A stretch of 64,000 nucleotides of DNA from Hoplostethus atlanticus (GCA_034670405.1 JAXDDX010000018.1:1302501-1366500), one strand, 5' to 3'; counted from the first letter of the stretch, positions 43,429-59,935 are shown. Notes: a model not told the origin generated them from the sequence alone. Numbers and translations: made by a program.

Positions 43429-46400
43429 TACGCGTGTAATTTGTCTCTAATCGAGGATTTATAAAAACCCATTCTAAATAAAATGAAGAATGAGTATGCA
43501 GTGGGTCCTGCAGGTCCCAGGCTGATCCACACACACTTTAAAGGACCTTTGAGAGAAAAGGATTGGTTCCTTTATTATTTTTAGTTTGAAATGGGCCCAA
43601 GGGCTGTGCTAGAGGATTTCAGGTCAATGGAAAGTTCACATAATTATGCTTTAGGTTATTATCCTAATTTTATTAGATTATTTTGTGGAAAATTTTATTG
43701 ACAGCCACTTTCATGTACCTATATTAAACATATAGGAAAATAACAAGAAAGAAACACACTAGTGATTGGGATTGACACTTTACCCACAGTTTGTAGATTC
43801 CCATCCAAACCACATATGTTTAGATTATCATTGAACCAAATCTGAACACCAACTTTGTATTTTTGTTTGTTAGTGTGTCATGATGTTACCATGTCGACTA
43901 GATAAATATTTGACTGCGTTTCTCTGTCAACAGACTGTATGGTGGTGAGGAATAATGACTAACAGCCATTAACAGAGGCTGATAATGTCGTCAGTAAGTT
44001 AGCTCTACACTGCACCCCTGATATGATCTGCCACTGGCTTTGTGTGTGTCACATTATTTAAACTGCTCTTGCTCTACTGCCCTGTTTACAATGTAGGGTT
44101 TCAGCCCAGCATTAGCACACTGGGCAGTTTTGGGTGTTTTTGGCTACTTAGGGCTCGTGAGAATGGAGAAGGGAAGAAAAATTAATTGTATCCTAGCTAG
44201 AAATTCACTGTAACTTACCAAAAGTATGTTTATGAACTAGTAGAGTCACGGTTTGCAACCTGGATGCAAGTCCAAGTTATAAATACAAGTGGTGAAACTG
44301 GTCGAGGTAGCTGTAGGCCTAATGGGTGACTGTCCATTCACCTATGTGGCTGAAACATCAGAAACATTAAAGAAACTGTTGTTATCAATTAATTAATAAC
44401 AGGGATCATAAATGCATTTTTGTGCCAGAGACACCTGTGATGTCGTATCGGTGTGCATGCATTTTCAAATAAAGCAGTGACATCTATTAACTTAATAGTC
44501 CATCACAGTATCATATGAAATAGTGACAACTCCAAGTGCCCATTATGGGATGTAAAAGACCACAGACCAGCAGCCACACAGAGCACTAGTGGTAAGTGCT
44601 GAAATGAAATACAGAAGTGGTCCTTAGGATAAAAGCAGAAGTGGACACACATTTAGGAAAAAAAACCGAAAAAAAGTATTTTAATGACATAGAACCATTA
44701 GTCTTTTTGCATGCCAGTAGGGAAGTATCTTCAAAGAGCCTGTACAGGCTCCTAAAGCTACAGTCTGCCATTTGTCCTCGGGTGCACTCTCTCGCAGCTG
44801 TGCAGGCTGAAGTACAACAATATAGCCCCAGAATTTAAATAGTTTTTAGCAAAAAGCTAACCTTGCTGGCCAGCTATCATGTGGACACCAACTAGCATGG
44901 TAATGATATCAAAAATGCACTGACTAGTGCAAATAATCTAATGACAGCTGAGCCAGTTTTCACTTGTTTTCGCTGATAAAGGTCATGTTGACTCGCTATC
45001 AGTTTCATTGAGGAACAATGAGCTCCCGCGATCTGTACAGAAACTACAGCAGCTACAGTAGAGGACTTTGGAGCAAGATTATCATGATGGGCTGATTGGA
45101 TCATGTTCTGAATGGATGGGTGGGTAATTGAAGAGGGTACACAGAAAACCTGAAAGTTGTCTTTACCCAGTTGAGTTGAGCCATAGTTTCAGGAGGAGAG
45201 CTTTGCCCACCCAATAGGACAAGCCACCCACACACCCGTCACACTTAGCCTCAGCCTTCAACCCATCACTCTGCCTCAACCATTCTCTCACGTTCCAAAC
45301 CCACCCGTTCTCTTATGGCATTTGACTTGCCACAGGAGGTGTACCTTACAGATCTCGATGTTCTGGCTTCAGACCAAGAGTTTCAAGAGGAAACACCTGC
45401 TTCCTCGCTCAAGTTACACCCCGTTCAGATCGGATATTCCTGTGAGCCACCTTCTACATCCTCTCATCCCTCAATCCAACCACATAAAGGGCTAGCCACT
45501 GATATGGTCATACCACAGAACCTCTGTGGTTTACAGTTTATGAACAAACGTATTCATGGCTCAACATGCCCATCGGTCACCCATTCACAAACGTATTCAA
45601 TGTTAACACCACCTAAGAGGCAAGAGGCTGGCCTACTCTGGATCACTGCTCCAAATGTACTATCCCCTCAGTTGAGCTCAATGCAGAGCACTTCAAGCCA
45701 CATCCATATTTGACATTACATCCAAGCTTAAAGGTGTTACATCTACAATATTTACCTCAATATATCATTCTCAAATTACGTTTTATAGAATACTGATGGT
45801 TGTAGAAAAATGAGACCCCACATGAGACAATTGGTTTACTCTATGTGTTGCTTTCTGTGTTTGTGTCCCTGGGTACAATTTGCCGCAAACTGCAGGGCTG
45901 ACTTACCGCACAAAGGAAATGCCTTAACCAAAACAGGAAGAGGACTGCCTCACTTTGAATGAACAGCGTGAAGCGACTCAAAATGGCAGATGGTGGAACA
46001 ATCCCAGCAGCTACAGCCGAGGCTGACTGAGGATTGCTCTGCTTTTGTTTCACGTAGCCTCTGGATGCATATTTGTCTTCTTTCCACAGTTCCTTTCTCT
46101 ACTTCACAGGGCTTTGAGTTTGGAAACAAATGCTCGTTTTGCTGTTGTTTTTCCCCCCAAAAAACAATATACTGTACAAGATGTGAAGAGGTTACCGTGA
46201 AATAGTTAAAAAGAGAGAAGACAATCACAAAAAGCAGACACAATTAACAATAAAGACAAGTAAGAATATATAGAGACATGGACTGAAAGACTTTTTGCAT
46301 GGGGGGTGGGGCCAAAGTCATCTACCAATTAACCACTTTGAGTCCTCCAAACTATATCCATTACCACTCACCACCTCCAGCCTCCAGTTGAGTGGTTGTC

Positions 46401-47376
46401 TTGTGGCACAGGGGTTAACCGTACCACGAGTAGAGCTGTCGGACCAACGTTAAGGCTGGCTGTAACACCACGTCTACCTCTTCTGTCAGATTGCAGAAGC
46501 ACCAGGGACTCTCCACCTCCAGGAAACTGAAATCCGTTTGTACTCATTGATTTCTGGGGACATCCAAGAGCTCACCAGGCGATAATTGTCTGCTCCTAAA
46601 GCTAATTCACCAATTCGTCCAAGGTCAGCGTCACTGAAGGGACTTAAACTGGACTTAAACTGTTACAGACCTTCTTGTCAGCTATCGGCTCTCTTTTCTT
46701 GCATCCCACCTACTCGGTCCTCCTCCTTTGCTTTGTGATTTATTAAAAAGGTTGGTCACTCACAACCTCAGTCTTGACAAAGTTGGTCTTTCATTGCCCT
46801 TTTGCATACAAGCCAAACTTGTCTACAGTGGAACACAAACTAAATTACACCGACCTTTCATCAATGGTCCAACAATAACAAAACGCTTGTCAAACTATAA
46901 GTGACATTTCCTCGGTTTCAATGAAAACGTTAATTTCATGAGTGCAGTTGAGCAAATTGTTAGAGGTGAAATCAGAGTCATCAGAATCAATCAGACGAGT
47001 GTGAGCAATATGACTTCATGCATTTGGGGTGCGATTCAGAGATAAGCAGGGATTTAATACCAACACTGCATGCATCAATGTTCAGACTTTAGACTTTGGT
47101 ATTCAGAATTGTTTGGGCAGCTGTGCATGTAGGGTAGGGTTTCCCAAAATAGAGGTGTATCCTGATGTGTGTGAGAGTCAGACCTGCAGCTTCAGCTTGT
47201 TCTCATTCTGAGACCTTATTGTGCTTTAGTGGAATATGGTTTCTGAAATTTGAAATGGCCTAAATCACCTATCTGTGTTCAAGAGTCAGCAGGACAATTA
47301 TAGCTGCTTCTTTGGTGATATGTTTATTTAGTGTCTGGGGTGTTTCCCTGCTTTCTGCTCAGACTCATTTACAGCT

Positions 47377-47730
47377 GGGAGCTGGCTGGTACAACCACAG
47401 TTTTCCACTGTAGCCACTGAGCAGCTTCACTGGGGGAGCTGGAGGTTAAGTGCCTTGCTCAAGAGCACCTCGTGGTAGTTGTTGAGGAATGACCAACTTG
47501 TCATCTTGTGTTACTTGTGTTACTTTCACTTTCCCCGTGCACATTTTCCCAGACACTCTGGGGATTTGAATTGGCAAGCTTCCAGTCAAAAGTCCGCTCC
47601 TCTACCTTCCAAGCTGTCGTCGCCCCTATTATTCCCCTGTATGGCAGCGACGTGCATTCCTTTGCAGTGAAGGCAGTGACGGTGTTTCTACACTCTCATC
47701 AGGCAGAAATGACCCTGGCAGAATAACAAA
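47377..47730. repeat. Interspersed fish repeat (ttaagtgccttgctcaag type)
   Basis: Contains gaggttaagtgccttgctca, agagcacctcg and later a gggatttgaattggcaagct / ccgctcctctacctt stretch, the hallmark of a very common fish repeat. A shorter relative is at 54130-54300. Confidence 0.65.
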
Positions 47731-50700
47731 ACAGGTCTTGTGTCAAAAAGGCCTGCTCTGCTGAAAGGTAGTTACATGTTAAGACTGAGTCTATAGGACA
47801 AGATGTGTGATATGTGCTTTGTAACAGTGTTAAAGCGTTACTTTTTGGTGTATATTTCAAACTTGATCAATGTTTTTCAATTCATCTCATTCATTTAGTT
47901 CAGCTACCTAATGCACGGGTGAAGCAGGTCAAACATCCAGCAACTAATCAAAGAGAGATAGGTTATACCTCAATCTTGAACTCTGAAAGCAACATGGTGT
48001 CCAATTCAATTTCCCCACCCAGATTTTCCCAGACTGCTTGTCTAACCTCGAGGCTACTGCTGCCCTGCCAGAACCCCCTCGTGCTAAACTGACCTGACAT
48101 CATTGACAACTCTACTAACAACTCATTGAATCTTTTAAGGCACTGTGCCATTTTTAAAAAATCCTGATTCACTATAAAGATTGATTCATAATTCAATGAA
48201 TAATTCACTGATTCATGAATCAATTCATTGGTTCAATTATCAATCAATAAAACATTGTTTGTTATTTGACTTAAACAATAAGCTGTTTTACATGGGTGCA
48301 TGCAATAGCGAATGGTACACATTAGTAAAAAATGAATCGGAGTTCAAGCATGAAATTGTGTGTACGCAATTAGAGACACAAAAGCTGGTCCACACTTTAT
48401 ATAAGCTTTAACAGCTGTTGCTTTGGAGGCACTGAATCAATTACCCTGAGACTGAAAGAGATCACATCAGTGTAGTAGTGTATTAATATTGAAATAATGA
48501 GGACTTTTTCTAAAATTAATCATCTGGGCTACAACTTGGATAACGCCCACTGATATTCATCCGGTAATGAGTTTAGCTTCATCAAGAGTAGAATTTGTGT
48601 TTTTATTGTAAGGGCACTATAAACAAATGATCCCATCCCATAAACAAGCTGGTAGGTGCTCGTCAATGTTTTCATGAAATGTAAAATGTAATGGTAGCAT
48701 AATGGGCAGCTGATTATACTGTATTAGTGTCGCTAAACAACGATGAAGCACATAAGAAATGCTGAACAAAGCCAGGAGCTTTTATTGTGAAAAGAATAGA
48801 CTATAAACTACACATGAAATAAGCAACAAATAAATAACTTAGCAACCTTTGGAGCATCTACCTATCTACTTGTTCCTCCACTGGGGAGATCCAGCTACAA
48901 TCCAAGCCAACAAACACAGTTCTGGGGGTTACAGCTCACTCCATTGTCAGTCCAGGCCAAAACGGTAGATGGACAGTACTTCCATTATCCAACATCCATG
49001 AGGTTTTTTTCTTCTTTGTCTCGGCAGTGAACAAGCTCTAGCAGCTCCAGGAGTGTGCAGCCTGCAGTGCTTGTGGTAGGCACCGGATGGAGCCCTTCAT
49101 CCCCTTACACAATGTTCCCTGCATTTGTCTGTTGTCTTTTATATGAAGGTATTTGTGGTTCATCCTAATAGAAGACTACCTACCTGTATCGCTAAATCCA
49201 CCTAATGCGTCCACTGCCTTCGTAAAGAATCACACTTGACTGTGCCTGGAGATTGCAAGAGTGTGTGTTGTTGTGAATCAGGTGCTTGATAAAGAAATGG
49301 GGCAAATCTACAGACTGCCAGATATTGATTCCCACAATTTATTTGCTTTCAAGTTTAAATGTGTTAGAAAATCCCCAGTGGCCAGTTTAGCTGTCAGCTG
49401 ACAGTCTGCATCACAAACCAATTCCACCCTACTGTGTCAATACCTTTGCTATTGACTAATCATGCTGTTTCCTAGGAACAGACTAAGGATGAAAGCATGC
49501 AATGATCAGTCCATTTTTGCTAATGTTCTCTGATTTCCTAAGTACTCTGTTGTGTCTTAACCTACACTCCTTATGCTCCATATCTGACATGAACTCCCGA
49601 TCATCTCCTTTGCTTGATCCCATCAGAACATTTCTTTTAAAGACTCAATCCTCTGCCCGCTTTTACTTTATAATCTCTTTCTCTCACCAAACATAACTCT
49701 AACATTTGTATGTCTTCTCCTTCCTGCTTTTCTTCTCTCTCTGTCTGGCCTTTTTCTGAGTTACCTCATGCTGAACAGCTTAGTCGGCACTCAAGCAAAA
49801 ACACAGTATAAACAAAAACTTGGCAAAGGGTTGAGGGAGATATTCCTCCAATGGATCCCCCTTGTTCCTCTTGCTCCATCCAGCCAAGCAAAGCCCAGCC
49901 AGGGAAAATCCAGCCAAGCAATATCCCCCGCCCTTCATCATTCCCTCCCCTCATGCCCTCTCTCTCCCTTGGGCGAATTCCCATTTTTGTTGTTGCAGCC
50001 TTTTCTCATCACATCTCCTTATCTCCACTATTGTGGTGTAAGGCTCCAGCAAAGAGCGCCAATGTTGTGCTGTAGTGGCAGGCACAATGAAGAGGCTCAG
50101 GGAAGAGGGAGCTGTCATGTTGAAATCTTCTTGTGATATTGCATGTTAATTCATCTCTTTTATTGTTAACTTGGTACAATCTATTCAAAATCAGACAGCA
50201 CAGTGTTTCAGCCGCAGTGTTCATTCCATACCAGTGTTATCAGTAGATTTCAACAAAGCCTACCATCCTAGCACGTTCATCTTTTTGTTGTGAAGAACAA
50301 GAGACCTCTTTAAAATTAAATTGAACTTTATTTCAAAATCATCATCATCATCAATAAATGATGGATAAAAATATTAAGCTCTAGAAAGATGGCCCAACTT
50401 CTTAATTAGAAATTAGATGATTGGGAGCGTCTAACTGCAGCTTTTACAATATAGTGTGACGCTGGTACAACGCATTCCAGAAGCATCACTGACTTATAAA
50501 ACATGTGGTCGTTACCGCAGACAAAATGTAGTTGCAAAAGCAAGTATCGAAATGGATGTTTGTAAGCAGATCTGCTGTAGATTTTATATGTACATATGCT
50601 TTCCTTGGTCCCTATTTTGGTCCAGTTTGGTCTTGAAACCATTTTCCCCTCACATATCTCTCTGTCCTCAGTGACTGGCCTATAAGAGGAGAGAAGTGGG

Positions 50701-50739
50701 AGTGTCTCAGGTTTGGGACGCGAGGGTTGCTGGTCAGGT

Positions 50740-52190
<1,451 letters not shown>

Positions 52191-54129
52191 TACAGAGGGA
52201 AAGTGTGTGTTCCCATTAATCCTCAGCAGGTCAACACCGTGATCTACAGAAAAAAATCGCTTTTTCAGGGATTACAACACAGTGACTTCGTAGTTTCTCA
52301 GAGTAATTTGGGCTTGCTGGCCTCTCTGTCTTATTAATACAGTGTGAACTTCCTGTCGGCCTCGGCAGCACCCCCCCCCCCCTCCCTGCTTCCTGTTTGC
52401 TCGTTCAGCTGTCACTTCCTTCCTCCCTCCCTCACAAAGGTAGCAACGTAGCACACAGGACACTCGACAAGACGACACGCCGCTATGTGAACTGAGAATC
52501 TAAGCAAAAGGACACTAACAAACCTGTCAAATAACAAATGTATGATGTGTTATGTATGTTTGTGTTAACCCTGCCAGACTGTATTCATCCTTTTAATGAA
52601 ACCTGAGTTGCACAATTCAGTTCATCTGAGTTCTCAGGACGTTTCTCAATTTCTCAGAACGGCAGATAACATATGGAGTAAATGTTTTCTTTGCTTCCTC
52701 CTGTGCACAACACAGTGTGTGTGTGTGTCTGAATGTGTGTGTTTTATATACATTTATACTCATTTATACTTATTTGCCACTGATAAACTATATTCGGTCC
52801 CTTGAGGTGCAGAAAGACACACCAGCCTCACCGCTTGCACAACACAGGCCGTCAATGCGACAATATGTGTTGATAGACAAGTCCTGATTGTGTCTAACCA
52901 GTCTGCACTGGAAACATAGCTGCCATAGATTGTGGTTGTGTTTGCTGTGTTCATTGTCTGAGCTTGGGTACAGTTATTGCCGTGGTTATATGAGCATGCA
53001 GCGGAGAGACTCCCAAGTTATTCCACAACCAGTTTGTGACAGCAACTATTGTGAAATAAATACCAAAACATCTGCTGATTCCTAACATCTCTTTCTCAAT
53101 CAGATTTGTGGTGTCCTGGCATGCCCGGGGAACATCCCCTCCAGAGTTTGTGCAGACAAACATCAGGCTGTATCTCTGCACCGAGGCAACTAGGATGAGG
53201 TCAGAGGGGTCAGTCTTTTAGAGTAACCCTTGCCCTAACCTGTATTGACTTCTCTGTGTACAGACTACACATGCAAACCGCTGATTAGGGAAGTAATCAG
53301 ATCAAGCCGTGCCTCTGTGGTTCAATCGTGATTGATTTTACTGTAAACGTCACCGTAAACCCTAAATAAATACACAGCATTGACATAGCAGGGACACGCC
53401 CTGTAGTAGCAGAGCATGAGTGCATGTGTTTGAGTGTGTGTTTTGGATGGAGATGCGGGTCTGTACACTTCACCTGGAAGCAGCCTAGTAGTTATAGTGA
53501 GACCGTCTTGTAATAAGAGGGTCACAGCCTCAATCTCCACAGTGGCCAGTGTGTCCATCAACAGTGTAGTAATGACAGGTATTTTATAAACAAGCATAAT
53601 CAAAAGAAGGGCGCATAGCTTGTTCGTGATTTGGCCCCCTAGTGGTGTTTGAGGTTGGACTCACCAGTTTGATGGCAGATTAGTAATAAATAATGTACTC
53701 AAGAGTGACATCAAATTAGTTTGGGACATTCTCTACTCCTTCTACTCAAACTATCACATACTAAACTACTGTACATGGTCCATGTTCAAAGCATAACTGA
53801 ACTGAATTTGTCACAGTAAGATTATTATGCTAGCCCTTGCTGTTGTATTATGCTAGCCCTTGCTACTTAACGATGAACTTACCAGCATCATCTGACTACA
53901 TTTATACATTCATAGTGTCTTAGTAGTGGGATACTTATTGTTCAGATGATGCTTGTCAGGATGTTATTTTAAGTTAAAGGCTGAGCCAAACCTCCATTTT
54001 ACTGCTAATACTCAATACTGGTCCAATATTTTAAGCATTACGTACCCAGGAACCTATGCTGAGCGTGCACACTCTTTTTCATTACTTCTCTGCTTCACAA
54101 TCACACAGAGATAACACATTAACATCTGG
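52191..54129. other. Region upstream of tagln; promoter not resolved
   Basis: Should contain the tagln promoter and non-coding first exon. I found no clear CArG box (SRF site) on reading both strands. No other gene seen. Confidence 0.4.
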
Positions 54130-54300
54130 CTGTGTAAACATTTCCTGCTACTCTTGACCACTGAGAAGCTCCACTGTGGCGTTTGGGGGTTAAGTGTCTT
54201 ACTCAGATGCACCTCGAGTCGTTGTTTGCGCTTGTCATTCACTTCCCCCACCCATTTTTTCCCCTGGCCTATTGTATCATTGTTTCAGATACAATAGTTA
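54130..54300. repeat. Interspersed fish repeat fragment
   Basis: tgaccactgagaagctccac, gggggttaagtgtcttactc and gatgcacctcgagtcgttg align with the better preserved copy near 47.4 kb. Confidence 0.6.
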
Positions 54301-54707
54301 TTGTCACAGTCACCCAGAGTTTCAAGTTGTTTCAAATTACTTTCTTGTTATTGCAACAGTCAAGCAAAATGGACAATCTTCTAGAAGCAACTGGATTCGC
54401 AAGAAGGAATTCAGTCATATTCTCCTAGCCATCAATAGAAGACCTTATAAGTCAAGCTACTTATCTGTGATTTATTCAGTCCAGTGAACGGTTATTGAGT
54501 TGTTCTTGCATGTATAACAGATGAACTGTTTTAGTGTACATGCCCACATTTCCCTCTAACCTGCTCAAACACAGCCAGGCTGGCTCTTTCCACGATGTGA
54601 AGTCTGTCTTATCAGATAAGATAGTGAGAGCTGAATCGTTAGTGCTTGTCGAACATCACCTAAACTCACAGGCCAAGCATGGAAGTCTAGTTGTAAGTTT
54701 CTAGGTA

Positions 54708-54837
54708 ACATTACATTACAGTCATTTAGCAGACATTTTATCCAAAGTGACTTACAGAGCTGATAGTTGACTATGTGGGGTTTGAACCCACAACCCTGAG
54801 ACTGAGAGTCTCATGCTCTACTGACTGAGCTGTCTGG
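54708..54837 (-). mobile_element. tRNA-Lys-like SINE
   Basis: The minus strand begins CCAGACAGCTCAGTCAGTAG and continues GAGCATGAGACTCTCAGTCT, then GGGTTGTGGGTTCAAACCC, which carries A-box and B-box regions of a lysine-tRNA-like head. The tail, TTTGGATAAAATGTCTGCTA then AATGACTGTAATGT, is one found on many fish SINEs. The anticodon position reads CTC, one change from the Lys CTT, so this is not a functional tRNA gene. Confidence 0.85.
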
Positions 54838-55006
54838 TTTTAAGTGATTTTTCAAGGCGTTTGCTCACACATTAAACTTTGTCCTGATCCATAAATGTGC
54901 CGACGTAGGTCACAGAATCCCTCACACACAGACTTTTACTGCCACATGTTCTCCTGCAGCCTGATGCTCGGTGCGTATAATGAACTGGGTGAGGCCATAT
55001 ATTACA

Positions 55007-55715
55007 CAATACTGACTGCATGTTGATGCACTTTCTCTCCAGTAAGAGATTTATCATGGGCTGACCCTGCTAACATTCCCTGAAGCTGCGGGGCCTTGCA
55101 TTTTACTGTGAGCACATGAAAAGAGTACTGGGAGCAGAAGTAGATAAGAAACAGGATTTGATAATGCAAGGAACGTACAGACTCGTGGGTCATCCAGGGG
55201 GTATCGGAGCTATACAGGAAAAACTAAGAATAACCGAGTATTGAGAGCAATCTGAAGGTTTCATCAAGTTTATGGTCTGTGCAATTAGATGCATGACATT
55301 TGATAACCAAAGGGTGAGAGAAAAAGAGAGAAAGAGTGACAGCAAGGGTATGATGATGATGATAGGGTATGATATTCATTTGCTGTTCCCCTGTATAGAA
55401 TTACCCACAAGCTATGGAACAGGCAATCCTTTGACTACCAGTGACAAGGCAGAAAACTGATATTGACGATGAGTTTTGCCAAGAGGGTCATTCTTACAAA
55501 AACAGAGCACAGCGAAGCAGAGGAGTATTTACTTACAGTGTTTGGTTGAGAGCAGTAGCTGTTGAGGTGAACACAGGTGGCTTTGGGCTTGTGCTGCTGT
55601 CTTGGTCCCGCTTCAAATTGCTCGACTCTTCTTCCTTAAAACACAGAGCGGAGTGCACTCTAAGGGAGTGCCAAGATAAATATAGCAAACACCCCTGTCT
55701 GAAATGACTTCACCG
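55007..55715. repeat. Segmental duplication, block B (parent copy)
   Basis: Direct copy at 59291-59935. No gene recognised inside; the 88-aa plus frame at 55441-55707 is not conserved in frame length in the copy. Confidence 0.9.
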
Positions 55716-56982
55716 CGTTCAAGAGAAAGAGGGAGTAAGAGAGAGACGCCTTCAAGTCTTGTTTCTGTCTTTGACCCACCCCTTTTTTCTCTTTCTCTTT
55801 TTTTCCCCACTCAAATTGTAATTCCTTATTTAGGAGAAGGACTGGGAGGAAAAAGAGGGCATGTGACCAAAGGGTTTGGTGTGGTCACTGAAAAGAATTC
55901 TCTAAATTTCTCCCTCCACCACTAAGAACAGACAGGATTAGGAAGTGAAGGAGGAGGGGTGATAAACTACTAGACGACAGAGTAGTTTGAGGGAGTTCAG
56001 GAAGGGAGTGACAGTAATTAAAGAAAACTGAAGCACGTGTAGAAGATTATTTATTGCCTCTATTCAATTTGGTTTATGTTTGAAACACCAAGCAGCCATG
56101 GAATGAAATCCCCCCCCCCCCCCCACCACCATGTACACCAAGACAAAATGAAAAGGAAAGGGAGGAACGGGTCATGACACGTCTTTTGGCACTTTGTTTA
56201 AAAGTTCTCAGTGAAAATGTAAACTCTGAGAACTGAGTGACGTATTCTGAGTTAGTTTCCACCTCTTGCTCATTTTTTCCCCCCTGATACAAAAGATACA
56301 CATCCAGACACTTTCTATGACAACGCATGAAGACACACCCTCCGAGGCATTTCAACCACGTCAACAGGAGCAAGCCGGGACCCGGGAGGACTCTGAGATT
56401 AAACACTGACATCAGATGTGATAACACTGTGAGGAGTTGGCAATGTGTGAAGTCATCATCTGAGCCCACGGGTCATTATAGGCTGTTGAGCCACATTTTC
56501 CTGTCAAGTTCCTCGTTTGTGTCAGTTGCGTTTTATGTCAATCCTCTCTGTTATTTTCCAACTACACCCCGTAGTGTGTCTGATCTTGTAACCCCCACGA
56601 TATTTACACGGTTAATTCATCTAAAAACAATGTTTCGTCACAGCAACATCACTTTTAAGAGGACACACCTCCATAGAAGCTGAGCTGTCAACCACCAACC
56701 TTGCATAGCCTGGATCATAAACACCCATGGAGTTCATATTTGTTACAAATGTATTTATCAAAGCTTTTTTCTGACACTCTTTATCCACAAAATACACACA
56801 ACCATGTGTTACTTAGGCCTACACCTGACCTTTAGTCCTCTCTATCTACTGTACATACTATATGACTGTTTATAGTTTGTGTGAAATAAATGCGCACTAT
56901 TCCACAGAAGAATGTCTGCAACATGCCACAGCTAGTGAACCGATTGATATGGGGGTGGAGAAGTGGAGGAAAGGTAAATGGG

Positions 56983-57023
<41 letters not shown>

Positions 57024-57239
57024 AACATGGGAAACATTATCCAGCAAACCTGAACATGGTGAAAATACACACAGATGGGAAATTCCACAAGTGGATGAGG
57101 TCTGAGTAAGCAGAAACTTGGTAAACAGTTTTTTACATAGAGAACTTTCCTAAGCGAATGGTTATCGCTTGCATATAACAATGTCTCTCAATCAGGGTAA
57201 GGATGAGGTGTATTGATTCCTGAGTAATTTGGCCTTGGT
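55716..57239. other. Intergenic, low-information
   Basis: Contains a poly-C run near 56110-56124 and a GT tract; no gene seen. The 131-aa minus and 118-aa plus frames around 56074-56683 overlap each other and look random. Confidence 0.5.
56984..57021. repeat. (TG)n microsatellite
   Basis: Pure TG run. Confidence 0.95.
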
Positions 57240-57299
57240 TTGGCAATCAACTCTGATTGTTTCACTGACAAAGCATTTGAACCTTTGAGTTCGTCATCA

Positions 57300-58010
57300 T
57301 CAATCTCAGGACCAGCTGCAGCAGGACTGGGTGAGAGATATGTGGAGCGAAATGAGGAACATCACCGGCTTCAGGCAGTCAAACAACGGGCCTGCAGAGG
57401 GAAGCCAGTAGCGAGCCAACCTGTTTTTCAACAGGTTTGACAATACGAGCTATTGTCAAACCTGTTGAAAAATAGTCCACCCCACCTCCAACTCTCTGAG
57501 CCACATGGCCCCACAGCCCCCACTGCTGCCCCCCTCGGCCCGAGGGCGCTCAGGGTCTGTGCCGACCAACTGTGTGGAATACTCCATCATCTGTTCAACC
57601 TGAGCCTGGAAAAGGTCCCTGTAATGTGGAAGACATCCTGCCTGGTCCAAGAAGGGGCGCCCCACAGTCCTCAACGATACAGACCAGTACTAACATCTCA
57701 CATTATGAAGACCATGGAAAGGCTAGTCCTCACTCACCTTAGACCCCTGGTGAGTACATCACCCTGCAGTTCGCCTATCAGCCCCACACTGGAGTGGATG
57801 ATGCAATCATCTACCTGCTGCAAAGGGTCTATTCTCACCTGGACAAAGCAGGAAGGACTGTGAGGGTCATGTTCTTTGACTTCTTGAGTGCCTTCAACAC
57901 CAATACAGCCCCTGCTGCTGAGTGGGAAGATGAGGAGGATGCAGGTGGAGGCACCCGTGACTACCTGACTGGCAATTTGTGCGGCTACAGAGCTATGTGT
58001 CAGATCGGGT
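57300..58010 (+). mobile_element. L2-type LINE, broken reverse transcriptase segment
   Basis: Frames give MWSEMRNITGF, LSEPHGPTAPTAAPLGPR, ALRVCADQLCGILHHLFNLS, VPVMWKTSCLVQ, RYRPVLTSHIMKTMERLVLT and VRVMFFDFLSAFNT, the order of the linker and fingers/palm of fish L2-like LINE reverse transcriptase. Several frameshifts and deletions; not functional. The 3' part of the same kind of element resumes at 60.15 kb. Confidence 0.88.
57424..57472. repeat. Perfect 22-bp inverted repeat with 5-base loop
   Basis: Arms 57424-57445 and 57451-57472 are exact inverse copies, loop cgagc. The arms carry LINE sequence (tttttcaacaggtttg), also found at 59956-59971. Confidence 0.95.
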
Positions 58011-58480
58011 AGTGAGCAACTGTTGGACCTAGCCCATTAGCAGCTGGAGAATTTTGCAGTAGAAGGAGATTGAGACGGAGGTATAGTGCAACCCAAGTGA
58101 GGTGTTTATTCACCAGAACAATAAATATTTACAAAAAGAACATAGTACAAAAAAAAGGCCGGCAGGGTTTCCGCAGCAGCACCCAGGCACAACCACCCAC
58201 GGCCCCGTCTGGTGGGAAATGGCTGCCTTTTATACTCTTCCTCACAGGTATGCTCACCTGGCCACTCCCACTAATTTACTGGGTACATCCTGTTCTATTG
58301 TATGGCATATAAACAGTACATGCAACTTCATACCTTGCATCACAATGAATAAATATTTACAAAATACATCATGAAATATAATTCCCATACATTACACCAT
58401 ACAAAACTTTTGGATTCGCAAACAAAACTTTTTGATTCGCATTAATACATTTTTAATCACAAATTTATTTTACTTATTAT
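58011..58480. repeat. Unclassified, probably repeat-derived
   Basis: Lies between the LINE segment and the tagln copy. The stretch gaggtgtttattcaccagaa, a later ccttttatactcttcctcac and an AT-rich end suggest a retroelement end, but I cannot name a family. No gene seen. Confidence 0.35.
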
Positions 58481-58481
58481 T

Positions 58482-59290
<809 letters not shown>

Positions 59291-59935
59291 TAATACTGAC
59301 TGCATGTTGATGCACTTTCTCTCCAGTAAGAGATTTATCATGGGCTGACCCTGCTAACATTCCCTGAAACTGCAGGGGCCTTGCATTTTACTGTGAGCAC
59401 ATGAAAAGAGTACTGGGAGCAGAAGTAGATAAGAAACAGGATTTGATAATGCAGGAATGTACAGACTCGTGGGTCATTCAGGGGGTATCGGAGCTATACA
59501 GGAAAAGAATAACCGAGTATTGAGCGCAATCTGAAGGTTTCATCAGGTTTATGGTCTGTGCAATTAGATGCATGACATGTGATAACCAAAGGGTGAGAGA
59601 GAAAGAGAGTAAGAGTGACAGCAAGGGTGCGATTTGTGATATTCATTTGCTATTCATTGCATTTGGCACCCAATATTTCCCTGTAGAGAATTACCCACCG
59701 GCTATGGAACAAAAACAAGGCAATCCTTTGACTACCAGTGACAAAGCAGAAAACTGATATTGAGGATGAGTTTTGCCAAGAGGGTCATTCTCATAAAACA
59801 GAGCACAGAGTATTTACTTACAGTGTTTGGTTGAGAGCAGTAGCTGTTGAGGTGAACACAGGTGGCTTTGGGCTGAGTGCACTCAGGGATTGCCAACATA
59901 TATATAGCAAACACCCCTGACTGAAATGACCAGGA
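59291..59935. repeat. Segmental duplication, block B' (copy)
   Basis: Follows 55007-55700 with scattered substitutions and small indels, for example around the gtatgatgatgatgat run of the parent. Confidence 0.9.

Larger units (their letters stand above)
42823..50150. other. Intergenic between pafah1b2 and tagln
   Basis: No exon recognised; in particular no SIDT2 exon, although SIDT2 lies between these genes in human. The 132-aa plus frame at 45315-45713 has no recognisable domain. A perfect hairpin and an interspersed repeat are listed separately. Confidence 0.55.

Noticed and set aside
45315-45713. 132-aa plus-strand open frame starting with a Met
   Set aside because: No recognisable domain, no flanking splice sites that extend it and no neighbouring exon; possible but unsupported.
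54770-54837. Possible tRNA-Lys gene
   Set aside because: The anticodon position is CTC, the acceptor stem does not close and a SINE tail follows directly; it is a SINE head.
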